From NCBI RefSeq assembly GCF_003712105.1, contig NZ_RHLG01000001.1, positions 620,001-684,000 on the forward strand: 64,000 nucleotides of DNA. Direction: 5' to 3'. The stretch comes from Winogradskyella sp. (lineage in GTDB: Bacteria; Bacteroidota; Bacteroidia; Flavobacteriales; Flavobacteriaceae). A program made the translations under genes and the position numbers. The notes beneath the pieces are model-generated. The model had not been told where the DNA came from and ran no database searches. It saw nothing but the letters and a program-made list of their open reading frames with translations. Numbering within the stretch: position 1 is the first letter of the stretch; the number at the start of each line of letters is the position of its first letter. Shown here piece after piece: positions 35,472-44,885 of this stretch.

Positions 35472-36773
35472 ATGAATATTACAGTTGTGGGAACCGGCTA
35501 TGTAGGTTTGGTTACAGGAACCTGTTTGGCTGAAACAGGAAATGATGTTCTGTGCATAGATATAAATAAAGAAAAGATAGAGCAAATGAAAAATGGTGAG
35601 GTTCCAATTTATGAACCCCATCTAGATGCTCTATTTGAAAGAAACATTAATGCTGGTAGATTAAACTTCTCTACAGAATTAGACCAAGGTTTAAAGCATG
35701 GTGAAATCATATTTCTAGCATTACCAACCCCAGAAGACGAAGACGGCTCGGCAGACTTAAAATATGTCCTAGGGGTTGCTGAAGAAATTGGTAGACGTCT
35801 TACAGATTATAAGATAATTGTTGATAAAAGTACCGTTCCTGTGGGTACAGCTCAAAAAGTAAAAGACGTCATTTCAAAACACACCAAGGTAGAGTTTGAT
35901 GTGGTTAGTAATCCTGAATTTTTACGTGAAGGATTTGCAGTAGATGATTTTTTAAAACCAGAACGCATAATTATAGGTTCTAGTAGTGATAAAGCTACTG
36001 AAAGAATGAAAAAGCTTTATAAGCCCTATGTTAGATCAGGAAATCCAATAATTATAATGGATGAGAAATCTGCAGAGCTCACCAAATATGCATCTAATGC
36101 CTTTTTAGCTACAAAAATTACCTTTATGAATGAGATAGCTAATTATTGCGAAAAAGTTGGTGCTGATGTTGATCAGGTAAGAATTGGAATGGGTACAGAT
36201 TCTAGAATAGGTAAACGATTCTTATTTCCAGGAATTGGTTATGGTGGCTCTTGTTTCCCTAAAGATGTTAAAGCGTTGCACAAATCAGGGAAAGACTTAA
36301 ATTATAGTTTTAAAATTTTAGATGCCGTTATAAAAATTAACAAAGAGCAAAAAGTAATATTACTACCTAAAATTCTATCTCATTTCAAAAATAATTTAGA
36401 AGGAAAGAAGATTGCCATTTGGGGATTATCATTTAAGCCAGAAACTGACGATATTAGAGAAGCCCCATCATTAGACATTATTCAGAAGCTTCTTGATTTT
36501 AAAACTAAAATTTCTGTTTACGACCCAGAGGCAATGCAAAATATCCAAAAGAAAATAGGTGATAAAATAGACTATGCCGAAGATATGTATTCGGCCTTAA
36601 AAGATGCCGAGGCCTTAATTATTTGCACAGAGTGGAGTATATTTAGAACACCCAACTTTACAAAACTTAAGAAGTTAATGAAGGGAGATGTTATTTTTGA
36701 CGGCAGAAACCTTTATGATGTTAATGATGTTTTAAATGAAGGTCTAAAGTACATCTCGATAGGAAGACAATGA
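35472..36773 (+). CDS. ugd: UDP-glucose 6-dehydrogenase
   Basis: Oxidises UDP-glucose to UDP-glucuronate with two NAD+. The 433-residue enzyme has GTGYVG at residues 7-12, [23 protein letters not shown] in pieces, and the catalytic Cys261 in [10 protein letters not shown]. It shares an ATGA overlap with the UDP-glucuronate decarboxylase, making UDP-xylose the probable end product. UDP-glucuronate may also be used directly. Confidence 0.95.
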   Translation: MNITVVGTGYVGLVTGTCLAETGNDVLCIDINKEKIEQMKNGEVPIYEPHLDALFERNINAGRLNFSTELDQGLKHGEIIFLALPTPEDEDGSADLKYVLGVAEEIGRRLTDYKIIVDKSTVPVGTAQKVKDVISKHTKVEFDVVSNPEFLREGFAVDDFLKPERIIIGSSSDKATERMKKLYKPYVRSGNPIIIMDEKSAELTKYASNAFLATKITFMNEIANYCEKVGADVDQVRIGMGTDSRIGKRFLFPGIGYGGSCFPKDVKALHKSGKDLNYSFKILDAVIKINKEQKVILLPKILSHFKNNLEGKKIAIWGLSFKPETDDIREAPSLDIIQKLLDFKTKISVYDPEAMQNIQKKIGDKIDYAEDMYSALKDAEALIICTEWSIFRTPNFTKLKKLMKGDVIFDGRNLYDVNDVLNEGLKYISIGRQ

Positions 36774-37765
36774 ACAACAATAAAACTATTTTAATAACTG
36801 GAGCAGCTGGGTTTTTAGGATCACACCTTTGTGACAGATTTATTAGTGAAGGCTTCTCAGTTATTGGAATGGACAATTTTATTACCGGTGACGAAAAAAA
36901 TATTACTCACCTAAAAACACATCCTAATTTTTCCTTTGTAAAACACGATGTTACTGAGTATATCAAAATCGATGGCGATTTAGATTACATATTGCATTTT
37001 GCTTCACCAGCCAGCCCTATAGATTATCTAAAAATCCCAATACAAACACTTAAAGTAGGCTCTCTTGGTACGCATAATCTTCTAGGCTTAGCTAAAGCAA
37101 AAAAGGCAAGAATGCTCATTGCATCAACCTCTGAAGTGTATGGCGACCCGCTAGTTCACCCACAAACAGAAAGTTATTTTGGAAATGTCAATGCTATTGG
37201 TCCTCGAGGTGTATATGACGAAGCTAAACGGTTTCAAGAGTCATTAACTATGGCTTATCACAGATTTCATGGGTTAGAAGTTAGAATTGCTAGAATTTTT
37301 AATACTTATGGGCCAAGAATGCGACTCAATGATGGAAGGGTAATCCCAGCATTTATGGGACAAGTTTTACGAGGCGAAGACTTAACTGTATTTGGAGATG
37401 GATTACAAACACGTTCGTTTTGCTATGTGGACGATCAAATCGAAGGAATATATAAATTATTATTTTCAGATTATTCATTACCTGTTAATATTGGTAACCC
37501 TGATGAAACAACAATTATAGACTTTGCTAAGGATATACTTAAATTGGCAAACTCTAATCAAAAAATAACGTACAAGCCTTTGCCCCAAAATGACCCATTA
37601 CAGAGGCAACCAGATATTAGCTTAGCTAAAAAAGTATTAGATTGGGAACCAAGAGTTAATCGAGATGAAGGTATGAGTATGACTTTCAAATACTTTCAAC
37701 AATTGGAAGAACAAGAATTATATAAGAAAGCGCACAAAGATTTTTCAAGTTTTAATAAACGATAA
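36770..37765 (+). CDS. uxs: UDP-glucuronate decarboxylase (UDP-xylose synthase)
   Basis: A 331-residue SDR enzyme that oxidises and decarboxylates UDP-glucuronate to UDP-xylose. NAD loop GAAGFLGSH is at residues 11-19, with [22 protein letters not shown] in pieces (typical of UXS), STSEVYGDP, the YDEAKR Tyr/Lys pair and [10 protein letters not shown]. It overlaps ugd by four bases and is followed after two bases by the WcaJ-like transferase. Confidence 0.92.
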   Translation: MNNNKTILITGAAGFLGSHLCDRFISEGFSVIGMDNFITGDEKNITHLKTHPNFSFVKHDVTEYIKIDGDLDYILHFASPASPIDYLKIPIQTLKVGSLGTHNLLGLAKAKKARMLIASTSEVYGDPLVHPQTESYFGNVNAIGPRGVYDEAKRFQESLTMAYHRFHGLEVRIARIFNTYGPRMRLNDGRVIPAFMGQVLRGEDLTVFGDGLQTRSFCYVDDQIEGIYKLLFSDYSLPVNIGNPDETTIIDFAKDILKLANSNQKITYKPLPQNDPLQRQPDISLAKKVLDWEPRVNRDEGMSMTFKYFQQLEEQELYKKAHKDFSSFNKR

Positions 37766-37767
37766 CA

Positions 37768-39177
37768 ATGAGCTATATAAGAGGTAGATATTCTTGGCTA
37801 ATTAGACCCGTCATTATCCTCTTTGATATAGCAATAATCGTTTTTTTTGCATCTTACTACATAGATTTTAAAACATTCGGCTTACCCTATTGGTCTATTG
37901 GGTTTTTAAAAAGTAAGGCAACAGTTTTTGTTTTTTATTCAAGCCTACTTTGGCTTACATCAGCATATTCAATAAAATTCTATAATGTTTATAGGTATAC
38001 CAATGCCATAAATATTTTAGGATTAGTTATTAAACAGTTCTTTATATTTTGCATTATTGTTTTTGCATATGTTGGGTTTTACAGAGGTATTGAGATTAAT
38101 AAAGTTACGATACTAAAGTATTTATTAGTAAGTATATCTTGTATAGCTTTTTTCAAGTTTTCAATGTTTTATGGACTTAGAACATTTAGACAATACTTAA
38201 AAGGAAATCATAGAAATGTAATTATAATTGGCTCTACAAAAGGTGCTCAAGAATTAAGAAATTTTTTTATTGACAAGGACGAATATGGATATGATTTGTT
38301 GGGTGTCTTCAGTAATAATGCGTCTTTAGATTTGGACGGCAATATTAATGATGCAATTCAATTAATTCTTAAAAATGACAACATCGATGAAATCTACTGT
38401 GCAATGGAAGAACTTTCGGAAAGTGAGATCAACACGTTTGTAAAGCAAGCCGAACTAAACCAATTTAACATAAAATTCATACCAAAGACCACCAACTTTT
38501 TTAGTAAACGCCTTAAAACAGATTTTTACAATTACCTACCTGTTCTTTCTATTCAAGAAGTTTCTTTAAACAGCCCATTCAACAGGGTCTTAAAACGTGG
38601 TTTCGATATTGTTTTTTCGCTTTTAGTTATTGTATTTATACTCTCATGGTTGAGCATCATATTGTTTGTTCTAATTAAGCTAGAATCTAAAGGGCCACTA
38701 TTCTATAAGCACAAACGAAACGGTATTAATTACAGAGAGTTTGATTGTTATAAATATAGATCACTCAGGGTTAATTCTAAGAGCAATGAAAACTATGTAA
38801 AGCAACAAGATAAAAGAGTGACAAAAATTGGCAAGTTTCTAAGAAGAACGAGTTTGGATGAGTTACCACAATTTTTTAATGTACTTAAAGGCGATATGTC
38901 AGTAGTTGGTCCAAGACCACATATGTTAGCTTATACTGAAGCATATTCAAAAAAAATTGACCCTTATAACTTCATTTTCAGACACAATGTCAAACCTGGA
39001 ATTACAGGATTAGCCCAGGTAAAAGGATTTAGAGGCGAAATAAAATCTGATGAGGATATCATAAACCGTATCAAGTATGATATCTTTTATATCGAAAACT
39101 GGTCAATACTTCTTGACTTAGATATTATAGGGAAAACAATTTTGGGTGTAATAAAGGGAGATGAAAAAGCGTATTAA
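37768..39177 (+). CDS. Polyprenyl glycosylphosphotransferase, WcaJ-like, second initiating enzyme
   Basis: A 469-residue protein of the long initiating-transferase type. It has four N-terminal membrane helices (about residues 10-135), a Rossmann-like CoA-binding domain (about 145-255), then the catalytic sugar transferase domain with KRGFDIVFSLLVIVF, LRRTSLDELPQFFNVLKGDM in pieces, VGPRPHML and KPGITGLAQVKGFRGE. Members move glucose- or galactose-1-phosphate to undecaprenyl phosphate. Being a second initiator in this locus, it suggests a second glycan or an alternative first sugar. Its end overlaps the convergent glycosyltransferase by four bases. Confidence 0.93.
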   Translation: MSYIRGRYSWLIRPVIILFDIAIIVFFASYYIDFKTFGLPYWSIGFLKSKATVFVFYSSLLWLTSAYSIKFYNVYRYTNAINILGLVIKQFFIFCIIVFAYVGFYRGIEINKVTILKYLLVSISCIAFFKFSMFYGLRTFRQYLKGNHRNVIIIGSTKGAQELRNFFIDKDEYGYDLLGVFSNNASLDLDGNINDAIQLILKNDNIDEIYCAMEELSESEINTFVKQAELNQFNIKFIPKTTNFFSKRLKTDFYNYLPVLSIQEVSLNSPFNRVLKRGFDIVFSLLVIVFILSWLSIILFVLIKLESKGPLFYKHKRNGINYREFDCYKYRSLRVNSKSNENYVKQQDKRVTKIGKFLRRTSLDELPQFFNVLKGDMSVVGPRPHMLAYTEAYSKKIDPYNFIFRHNVKPGITGLAQVKGFRGEIKSDEDIINRIKYDIFYIENWSILLDLDIIGKTILGVIKGDEKAY

Positions 39178-40328
39178 ATAAACGCTTTCAGTGCTTCTAG
39201 TTGTTTATGAGCATTAAAGTTATCTATTGCCCTTTTTTGAACCTCCTTTTTTAAATTTAAATCAAAATCGGATGGTTTCAAACCTGCGATTACCTCGTTT
39301 AAGCTATTGTAATTTGCAGCTTCAGCAACCCAACCTAAATTATGTTTTAGTACAATAGTTTCGCCTTCGCCACCGCCAAAATAAATAACAGGAAGCCCTA
39401 GCCTAGAGTATTCAAATATTTTAGATGGAACAGAACCATAAATTCTATTCAATAGAGGAATTATAGTTACATCATACGTTAAGAGTTGATGATGAAGTGC
39501 TTTGCGAGAAACACTACCATGAAAAGTAATGGGTAAATCGCTATTGTTTTTTAAAAATGACATTACTTTTTTTTCTTCGGCACCAGAGCCATAAATATGA
39601 AACTCAATATTAGAATACTCTAAATTTTCACAGAGCTTCAATATGCCTTGAGCTACACCCAAAAGACCGGCATATACGATTTTTATTTTCTTAGAAGAAT
39701 CGTATAATAGAGGCAGGTTTAACTTTGGAGGTTCAAAATCAGGAAAATTTCTGTAAAGTAAAGTTTTACTATTTGGCACTATTGTTTTTATATGGGCCAA
39801 AATCTCATCACTTTGCCCTAAGATTTTTGTTGCTTTTCTATAATTATATCTTTCAATTCTCTCTAAAATAGTATTTCCGAGCCCTTTTTTTATCGCCCCT
39901 AATTCTACACCCGCCATAGGCCATAAATCACTAACGTTTAAAATCAGGTTATACTTTTTTTTACGTAAAAACAACAAAGACGTATATGCAACAATTAATG
40001 GAGGAGAGTTTACAATTATTGTCTTAGGAATACTATGGGTAATATAAAACCAAACGATGCTTAAACTAAATGAAAGCATTGAAAATAAACGAATAAACTT
40101 ATTTTTAGAAACAGAAGGATATACCCACAACCGTTGTACTTCAACGCCATTTATAACCTCATATTTTTTATAATCCTTAAAAATCTTTCCAGTAGGATAG
40201 TTTGGTCTAGGACAGATAACTTTCACCTTGTAGGTGCTCGAAAGTCCTTTAGCCAATTGAAAAATACGATTGGAAGCCGCACCAATTTCAGGCGGAAAAT
40301 AATTTGATATAATTAAAACGTCGTTCAT
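39174..40328 (-). CDS. Glycosyltransferase family 4 (WbuB-like)
   Basis: A 384-residue GT-B enzyme. The N-terminus ISNYFPPEIGAASNRIFQLAKGL, read in pieces, is typical of WbuB-like L-fucosamine or related transferases. VYAGLLGVAQGI and VPSKIFEYSRLGLPVIYFGGG, in pieces, mark the donor-binding domain. It overlaps the CapK-like gene by four bases (ATGA), so the two form a short operon on the opposite strand at the end of the glycan locus. The substrate is unknown. Confidence 0.88.
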   Translation of the reverse strand: MNDVLIISNYFPPEIGAASNRIFQLAKGLSSTYKVKVICPRPNYPTGKIFKDYKKYEVINGVEVQRLWVYPSVSKNKFIRLFSMLSFSLSIVWFYITHSIPKTIIVNSPPLIVAYTSLLFLRKKKYNLILNVSDLWPMAGVELGAIKKGLGNTILERIERYNYRKATKILGQSDEILAHIKTIVPNSKTLLYRNFPDFEPPKLNLPLLYDSSKKIKIVYAGLLGVAQGILKLCENLEYSNIEFHIYGSGAEEKKVMSFLKNNSDLPITFHGSVSRKALHHQLLTYDVTIIPLLNRIYGSVPSKIFEYSRLGLPVIYFGGGEGETIVLKHNLGWVAEAANYNSLNEVIAGLKPSDFDLNLKKEVQKRAIDNFNAHKQLEALKAFI

Positions 40329-41641
40329 TGAAACTTTAAGTGAGACACAAATTGTTTAAGCTTGCCACTTGTCGAACGTTTTAAAACCTCAAACCGTTCA
40401 AAAGCTATTATTATATTAGGTTCTAAATAGGTAATCATAGCATTACTTATAACTTCTTTTTCAGCCTCTGTTAATTCTTGCCTAGAAACATAACTAATTT
40501 TAAAATAGTCTAGTTGTAATTGTTCAATAATAAACTCTTTTACATTTCCATCCTCTTCTATGATACTTTTTGTGATGTAATAAAATGTTAGCCCGGCAGC
40601 TTTTTTTCCGCTCGGTAAAACTGCAATATCATTAGTTCTTCCAATGAGTTTTTCTAAAAAGGGATTTTGTAATGTGCTTTTTACGGATAGAGCTCCAATA
40701 TCGCCTATATCATATCTAATAAAAGGAAAGGCTTTATTATAGAGTGATGTAATAACCACTCTTCCTTCTTGTCCGTTTGGCACAGGATTGTTAGTGCTGT
40801 CAAGAATCTCAACAAATAAAGTTTCGCTATTTATTTGCCATCCACCCTTAGGGTTTTCAAAAGCAATGAGATCAAGTTCTGATGCTCCATATTCATTTAC
40901 AACAGGAATACCAAATTGCTTTTCCATTATAGCTTTATCACTTTCAAACAGCATTTCGGAAGTGGTCATGCATACCTTTAAAGAAGGACAAACTTGTTTT
41001 AAAACAATATTTTCTCCTTTTAAGTATTTTGCGAATTGTACAATTGCACTAGTATAACCATTTATATATTCAAACTTTGTGGTTTTAAATTTGGCCAAAT
41101 ACTTTTCGAATGCGGAATCTGTTAAATCAAAAATCGAAAAACGATATCTATTAGCAAAAACATCTTTTAATCGCTCTTTATAATATCCTTTTTTATCTAA
41201 TGGAATGCCATAAAAACGCGCCTGTTTTGAGGTATTAAAATCAATACCATACCATGAGAACCGGTTAATGATAATAGCCCAGGTTAGAGCATGACAAAAT
41301 TTATCTTTAGCAAATACAAAAGGGTCTCCTGAAGAACCCGAAGTTTTATTTATGTAAACATCTTTTTTGTTGAAAGGCTCAGATAATAATAAATGAAATG
41401 GCTGTTGTAAATCCTTTTTAGTGATTACCGGAACAGAATTCCAATCTTCAAGGTTAATATTTCCACCTATTGATTTATAGAATTTGTTTTGTTTTAAATG
41501 GTGAGTTATAATGTTTTGTTTTCTATTTTTTACAAACACCTCGAATTCAGCTTCAGTCTTTTTGTGAATTTCAGATAGTAAATTTTTAGCCTTGTTTATA
41601 TCAAAGCCTTTAAGTCGTAAAGAAGCATCAAATAACCCCAA
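40325..41641 (-). CDS. CapK/PaaK-like AMP-dependent ligase
   Basis: A 438-residue adenylate-forming protein with the phosphate loop NKTSGSSGDPFVF, a NEYGASELD motif in place of the usual Y-G-T-E, RYDIGDIG and a C-terminal GRTNDIAVLPSGKKA hinge. It resembles phenylacetate-CoA ligases, but glycan-locus members (CapK) have no proven substrate. It is the first gene of a two-gene operon with the WbuB-like transferase, so it may activate an acyl or amino-acid decoration of the glycan. No phenylacetate pathway gene lies next to it. Confidence 0.85.
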   Translation of the reverse strand: MGLFDASLRLKGFDINKAKNLLSEIHKKTEAEFEVFVKNRKQNIITHHLKQNKFYKSIGGNINLEDWNSVPVITKKDLQQPFHLLLSEPFNKKDVYINKTSGSSGDPFVFAKDKFCHALTWAIIINRFSWYGIDFNTSKQARFYGIPLDKKGYYKERLKDVFANRYRFSIFDLTDSAFEKYLAKFKTTKFEYINGYTSAIVQFAKYLKGENIVLKQVCPSLKVCMTTSEMLFESDKAIMEKQFGIPVVNEYGASELDLIAFENPKGGWQINSETLFVEILDSTNNPVPNGQEGRVVITSLYNKAFPFIRYDIGDIGALSVKSTLQNPFLEKLIGRTNDIAVLPSGKKAAGLTFYYITKSIIEEDGNVKEFIIEQLQLDYFKISYVSRQELTEAEKEVISNAMITYLEPNIIIAFERFEVLKRSTSGKLKQFVSHLKFQ

Positions 41642-41673
41642 GAAAATAAGAAATAAGGTTTGTGTAAATTAAT

Positions 41674-41704
41674 TGTTTTTTAACGGTAAAACCAATTATT
41701 TTTG
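41674..41704 (+). promoter_or_regulatory. Putative promoter of purD
   Basis: TTG (41674-41676) and TATTTTG (41698-41704) are 21 bases apart; the -7 box lacks one base of TAnnTTTG. The purD ATG is 20 bases downstream. The match lies within the longer possible frame, which supports the ATG at 41724. Confidence 0.45.
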
Positions 41705-41723
41705 CCCAAACAACAAACAACTT

Positions 41724-42995
41724 ATGAATATTTTAGTACTTGGTTCTGGTGGTAGAGAGCATACATTTGCTTGGAAAATTTCAAAGAGCCCATTATGCAA
41801 ATCACTATTTGTGGCTCCAGGAAATTCTGGAACATCCGAGGTGGCGACTAATCTTCCAATTTCCGTTACAGATTTTGGCGCAATAAAAGAAGCAGTAATT
41901 AAGTACGATATTGAAATGGTTGTGGTTGGCCCTGAAGACCCTTTAGTGCAAGGTGTTCATGACTTTTTTCTTAATGACGATGCGTTAAAAAATGTTTCAG
42001 TAATTGGACCACAAAAGGCTGCAGCAGAGTTAGAAGGTAGTAAAGAGTTCGCAAAAGAGTTTATGCAACGTCATAACATTCCAACAGCATCATATCAAAG
42101 TTTCACTTCAGAAACGATAAATGACGGATACAATTTTTTAGAAACATTACAACCACCTTATGTGCTTAAGGCAGATGGACTTGCAGCAGGCAAGGGCGTT
42201 TTGATATTAGATAATCTCGAAGAAGCTAAAAAAGAGCTGAAGCAGATGCTTATAGATTCTAAATTTGGAAACGCGAGTGCTAAAGTCGTTATTGAAGAGT
42301 TTTTAGACGGTATTGAGTTAAGTTGTTTTGTATTAACAGATGGTGAAGATTACAAAATTCTTCCAACTGCAAAAGATTACAAGCGTATTGGAGAAGGAGA
42401 CACAGGTCTCAATACAGGTGGAATGGGCGCAGTATCTCCAGTACCTTTTGCTACTGAAGATTTTTTAAATAAGATTGAAGATAGAATTGTAAGACCTACT
42501 GTTGAAGGCTTGAAAAAAGATAATTTGCCTTATGTTGGTTTTATATTTATTGGTCTGATTAAAGTAGGTGATGATCCTAAAGTAATAGAATATAATGTAA
42601 GAATGGGTGACCCAGAAACCGAAGTAGTTTTACCGAGATTAAAAACCGATTTGGTTGCGATCTTTGAAGCAATGGGTAATGGAACACTTTCAAATATAAA
42701 TATTGAAATAGACCAACGCGCCGCTACAACCATAATGCTGGTTTCTGGAGGTTATCCTGAAGCTTATGAAAAAGGAAAAGAAATAAATGGAGTGGATACA
42801 ATACAAGATTCAATCCCTTTTCATGCTGGAGCACAATTAAAGGACAATAAAATAGTGACTTCTGGTGGACGCGTTATGGCTATTACTTCATTTGGCGAAA
42901 CACACCAAGAGGCCATAAAAAAATCTTATCAATCAATAGACAGACTATCATTTGATAAGATGTATTACAGAAAAGATATAGGTTTTGACTTATAA
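41724..42995 (+). CDS. purD: Phosphoribosylamine-glycine ligase
   Basis: Second step of purine synthesis: phosphoribosylamine plus glycine plus ATP to GAR. The 423-residue ATP-grasp enzyme starts MNILVLGSGGREH and has GPEDPLVQG, KADGLAAGKGV (ATP binding), GMGAVSPVPF and YNVRMGDPETEVVLPR, all typical. The frame is open back to 41673, but the shorter start gives the normal N-terminus. It ends in a 6-base overlap with the convergent DUF6341 gene. Confidence 0.97.
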   Translation: MNILVLGSGGREHTFAWKISKSPLCKSLFVAPGNSGTSEVATNLPISVTDFGAIKEAVIKYDIEMVVVGPEDPLVQGVHDFFLNDDALKNVSVIGPQKAAAELEGSKEFAKEFMQRHNIPTASYQSFTSETINDGYNFLETLQPPYVLKADGLAAGKGVLILDNLEEAKKELKQMLIDSKFGNASAKVVIEEFLDGIELSCFVLTDGEDYKILPTAKDYKRIGEGDTGLNTGGMGAVSPVPFATEDFLNKIEDRIVRPTVEGLKKDNLPYVGFIFIGLIKVGDDPKVIEYNVRMGDPETEVVLPRLKTDLVAIFEAMGNGTLSNINIEIDQRAATTIMLVSGGYPEAYEKGKEINGVDTIQDSIPFHAGAQLKDNKIVTSGGRVMAITSFGETHQEAIKKSYQSIDRLSFDKMYYRKDIGFDL

Positions 42996-43217
42996 ATACG
43001 AATGAGCTGTAACGCTTTTATCTTCTTCGTTATTTGCATTAAATTTCCTTAATTCAAGCATCCAATATATAAAGGCAACAAGGCCAATAGCAAAAAATAA
43101 CCAAGATACTATATTGGCCATAAACCAGTTTGTAAGTTCCATTTCTCTTAATGCATCTAAAGGCGCAAAAAGAGTGTTTACAAATAAATCTTGAATAGCG
43201 TAAAAGAAATCCTTCAT
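42990..43217 (-). CDS. DUF6341-like small membrane protein
   Basis: A 75-residue protein with an amphipathic N-terminal part (MKDFFYAIQDLFVNTLFAP), one membrane helix (about residues 35-55) and an acidic/hydrophilic tail. I recognise it as the small flavobacterial family usually found beside purD and the DUF6427 gene. Start chosen at 43217; an in-frame start at 43241 would sit across the -7 box. Function unknown; probably an inner-membrane protein. Confidence 0.75.
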   Translation of the reverse strand: MKDFFYAIQDLFVNTLFAPLDALREMELTNWFMANIVSWLFFAIGLVAFIYWMLELRKFNANNEEDKSVTAHSYL

Positions 43218-43238
43218 AACTTTAATAAATTTACGTTG

Positions 43239-43268
43239 CAAAAATACAAAAACTGTAAATGATTACAA
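43239..43268 (-). promoter_or_regulatory. Bacteroidota-type promoter for the DUF6341 gene
   Basis: On the minus strand TTG (43268-43266) and TATTTTTG (43246-43239) are 19 bases apart, a full TTG-N19-TAnnTTTG match. It overlaps the first codons of the divergent DUF6427 gene. Confidence 0.55.
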
Positions 43269-44176
43269 GTCTATTTAGTAAATCTAAGCCCATAAACTTT
43301 ATAATTGTTATTCTTATGATAATAATTGCTTTTGCAACGCAATTTTTTATTCATACAAAAATGGATACTATTTCTTATAGCTCAGCCCTAGGTGCTTTTT
43401 TAATAGGTGTGTTTTACGTTTTTCTTACAGATTTTATTATCTCTAAAAATGATCTAACTCAAAGAAATAGTTATGGCATTATGGTTTTTGGGTTATTGCT
43501 TTTAGCATTTCCAGAGGCGTTTGGTAATATCAATATTGTTAGTGCTAACCTTTTGGTTTTTTTCGCTTTAAGGAGGTTGTTCAGCCTCCATTCTAAACGG
43601 TCTTTAACTAAAAAGTTTTTTGACGCTACATTTTGGATTTCTATAGCAGCACTATTTTATGCATGGGCAATATTGTATTTATTAATAGTGATTGCAGCAT
43701 TGATGTATTACTGGCAAAGCGAATTAAGATATGCTGTAGTTGTCCTATTAGCATTTGTCACCGTAATGATATTATTAGTTGTATATAATATCATCCTAAA
43801 AAATGAATACTTAGTAAGCAGTAATTTTAATTTTAACTTAAGCTTAGACTTTTCGAGCTATAATAGTGCATTTGGGATTGCTAGGCTAACCATAGTTGCA
43901 ACAATCTATTTCTGGAGTTTGGTTTATTATCTAAGGCGTTTGCCAGATAGAAATAGAAAAATGAGACCAATCTATATTTTGGTATTAATTTCATCCTTTA
44001 TAGCATTGGTAATATTATTAATTGCACCCAATAAAAATGGAAGTGAATATGTGTTTATACTATTACCATATGCAATAATTGTAGCCAACTATATTGAGGC
44101 AGTGCAAGACAGTTGGTTTAAAGATATTTTTGTGGCGCTATTAATCCTTATTCCAATTGGAAACTTAGTGCTGTAG
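43259..44176 (+). CDS. DUF6427 family polytopic membrane protein
   Basis: A 305-residue protein with about nine predicted membrane helices. The order of short loops (SLFSKSKPINFIIV at the start, LRRLFSLHSKRSLTKKFFDA in the middle) matches the flavobacterial DUF6427 family. It is divergent from DUF6341 and convergent with upp, overlapping upp by 12 bases. Function is unknown. No catalytic residues are evident. Confidence 0.82.
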   Translation: MITSLFSKSKPINFIIVILMIIIAFATQFFIHTKMDTISYSSALGAFLIGVFYVFLTDFIISKNDLTQRNSYGIMVFGLLLLAFPEAFGNINIVSANLLVFFALRRLFSLHSKRSLTKKFFDATFWISIAALFYAWAILYLLIVIAALMYYWQSELRYAVVVLLAFVTVMILLVVYNIILKNEYLVSSNFNFNLSLDFSSYNSAFGIARLTIVATIYFWSLVYYLRRLPDRNRKMRPIYILVLISSFIALVILLIAPNKNGSEYVFILLPYAIIVANYIEAVQDSWFKDIFVALLILIPIGNLVL

Positions 44177-44824
44177 TTTTTGGCCATAGGCTAAATCACC
44201 TGCATCTCCTAATCCGGGTATAATGTAACCTTTAGAGTTTAATGTTTCATCAATGTCGGCAATCCATAAATGAGTGTTGTCATCAAAATTTTGAGACACA
44301 AACTCAACACCTTCTTTAGCGCCAATTACACTTACTAAATGTATTTCTTGAGGTTTGCCAAATGGTTTTAGAGCTTCAAAAGTAGCTAACATGGATTGGC
44401 CAGTCGCCAACATTGGATCAGCAAGTATAAGTGTTTTGTTTTCTAATTTAGGGCAAGCCAAATACTCTACAACAATTTCAAAACTTTGAGGATTGTCTTT
44501 GTGATGCCTATATGCAGAAATAAAAGCATTTTCAGCAGAGTCAAAGTAATTTAGTAAGCCATTATGCAATGGCACACCAGCTCTTAAAATAGAACAAAGT
44601 ACAATCTCATTATTATATATTTTATTATTGTGTTTACCTAAAGGGGTATTAATTGTTTGCAGGTTGAAACTTAAAGACTTACTTAATTCATAACCTAAAA
44701 CCTCACCTATGCGTTCAATATTTCTGCGAAAACGCATTCGGTCTTTTTGAATGGTTTCATCTCTAATTTCTAATAAAAAGGTATTTAGTATTGATGGTGT
44801 TTTAGCGAGATGGTGAATATGCAT
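44165..44824 (-). CDS. upp: Uracil phosphoribosyltransferase
   Basis: Salvages uracil with PRPP to UMP. The 219-residue protein has the PRPP-binding run LADPMLATGQSM, an upstream SILRAGVPLHNGLL and the C-terminal PGLGDAGDLAYG that binds uracil. The length is a little over the usual 208. Its 3' end overlaps the DUF6427 gene on the other strand by 12 bases. Confidence 0.94.
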   Translation of the reverse strand: MHIHHLAKTPSILNTFLLEIRDETIQKDRMRFRRNIERIGEVLGYELSKSLSFNLQTINTPLGKHNNKIYNNEIVLCSILRAGVPLHNGLLNYFDSAENAFISAYRHHKDNPQSFEIVVEYLACPKLENKTLILADPMLATGQSMLATFEALKPFGKPQEIHLVSVIGAKEGVEFVSQNFDDNTHLWIADIDETLNSKGYIIPGLGDAGDLAYGQKLQH

Positions 44825-44864
44825 TTGTCTAAGCTGTTAAGTGTTTAAAGTTAATAATTCAGAC

Positions 44865-44872
44865 TATATTTG
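44865..44872 (+). promoter_or_regulatory. -7 box before the DUF4254 gene
   Basis: TATATTTG matches TAnnTTTG exactly, 13 bases before the ATG at 44886. A weak -33 (GTGTTTA, TTTA at 44844-44847) is 17 bases upstream. It favours 44886 over an in-frame start at 44841. Confidence 0.5.
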
Positions 44873-44885
44873 CATACTAAATCTT

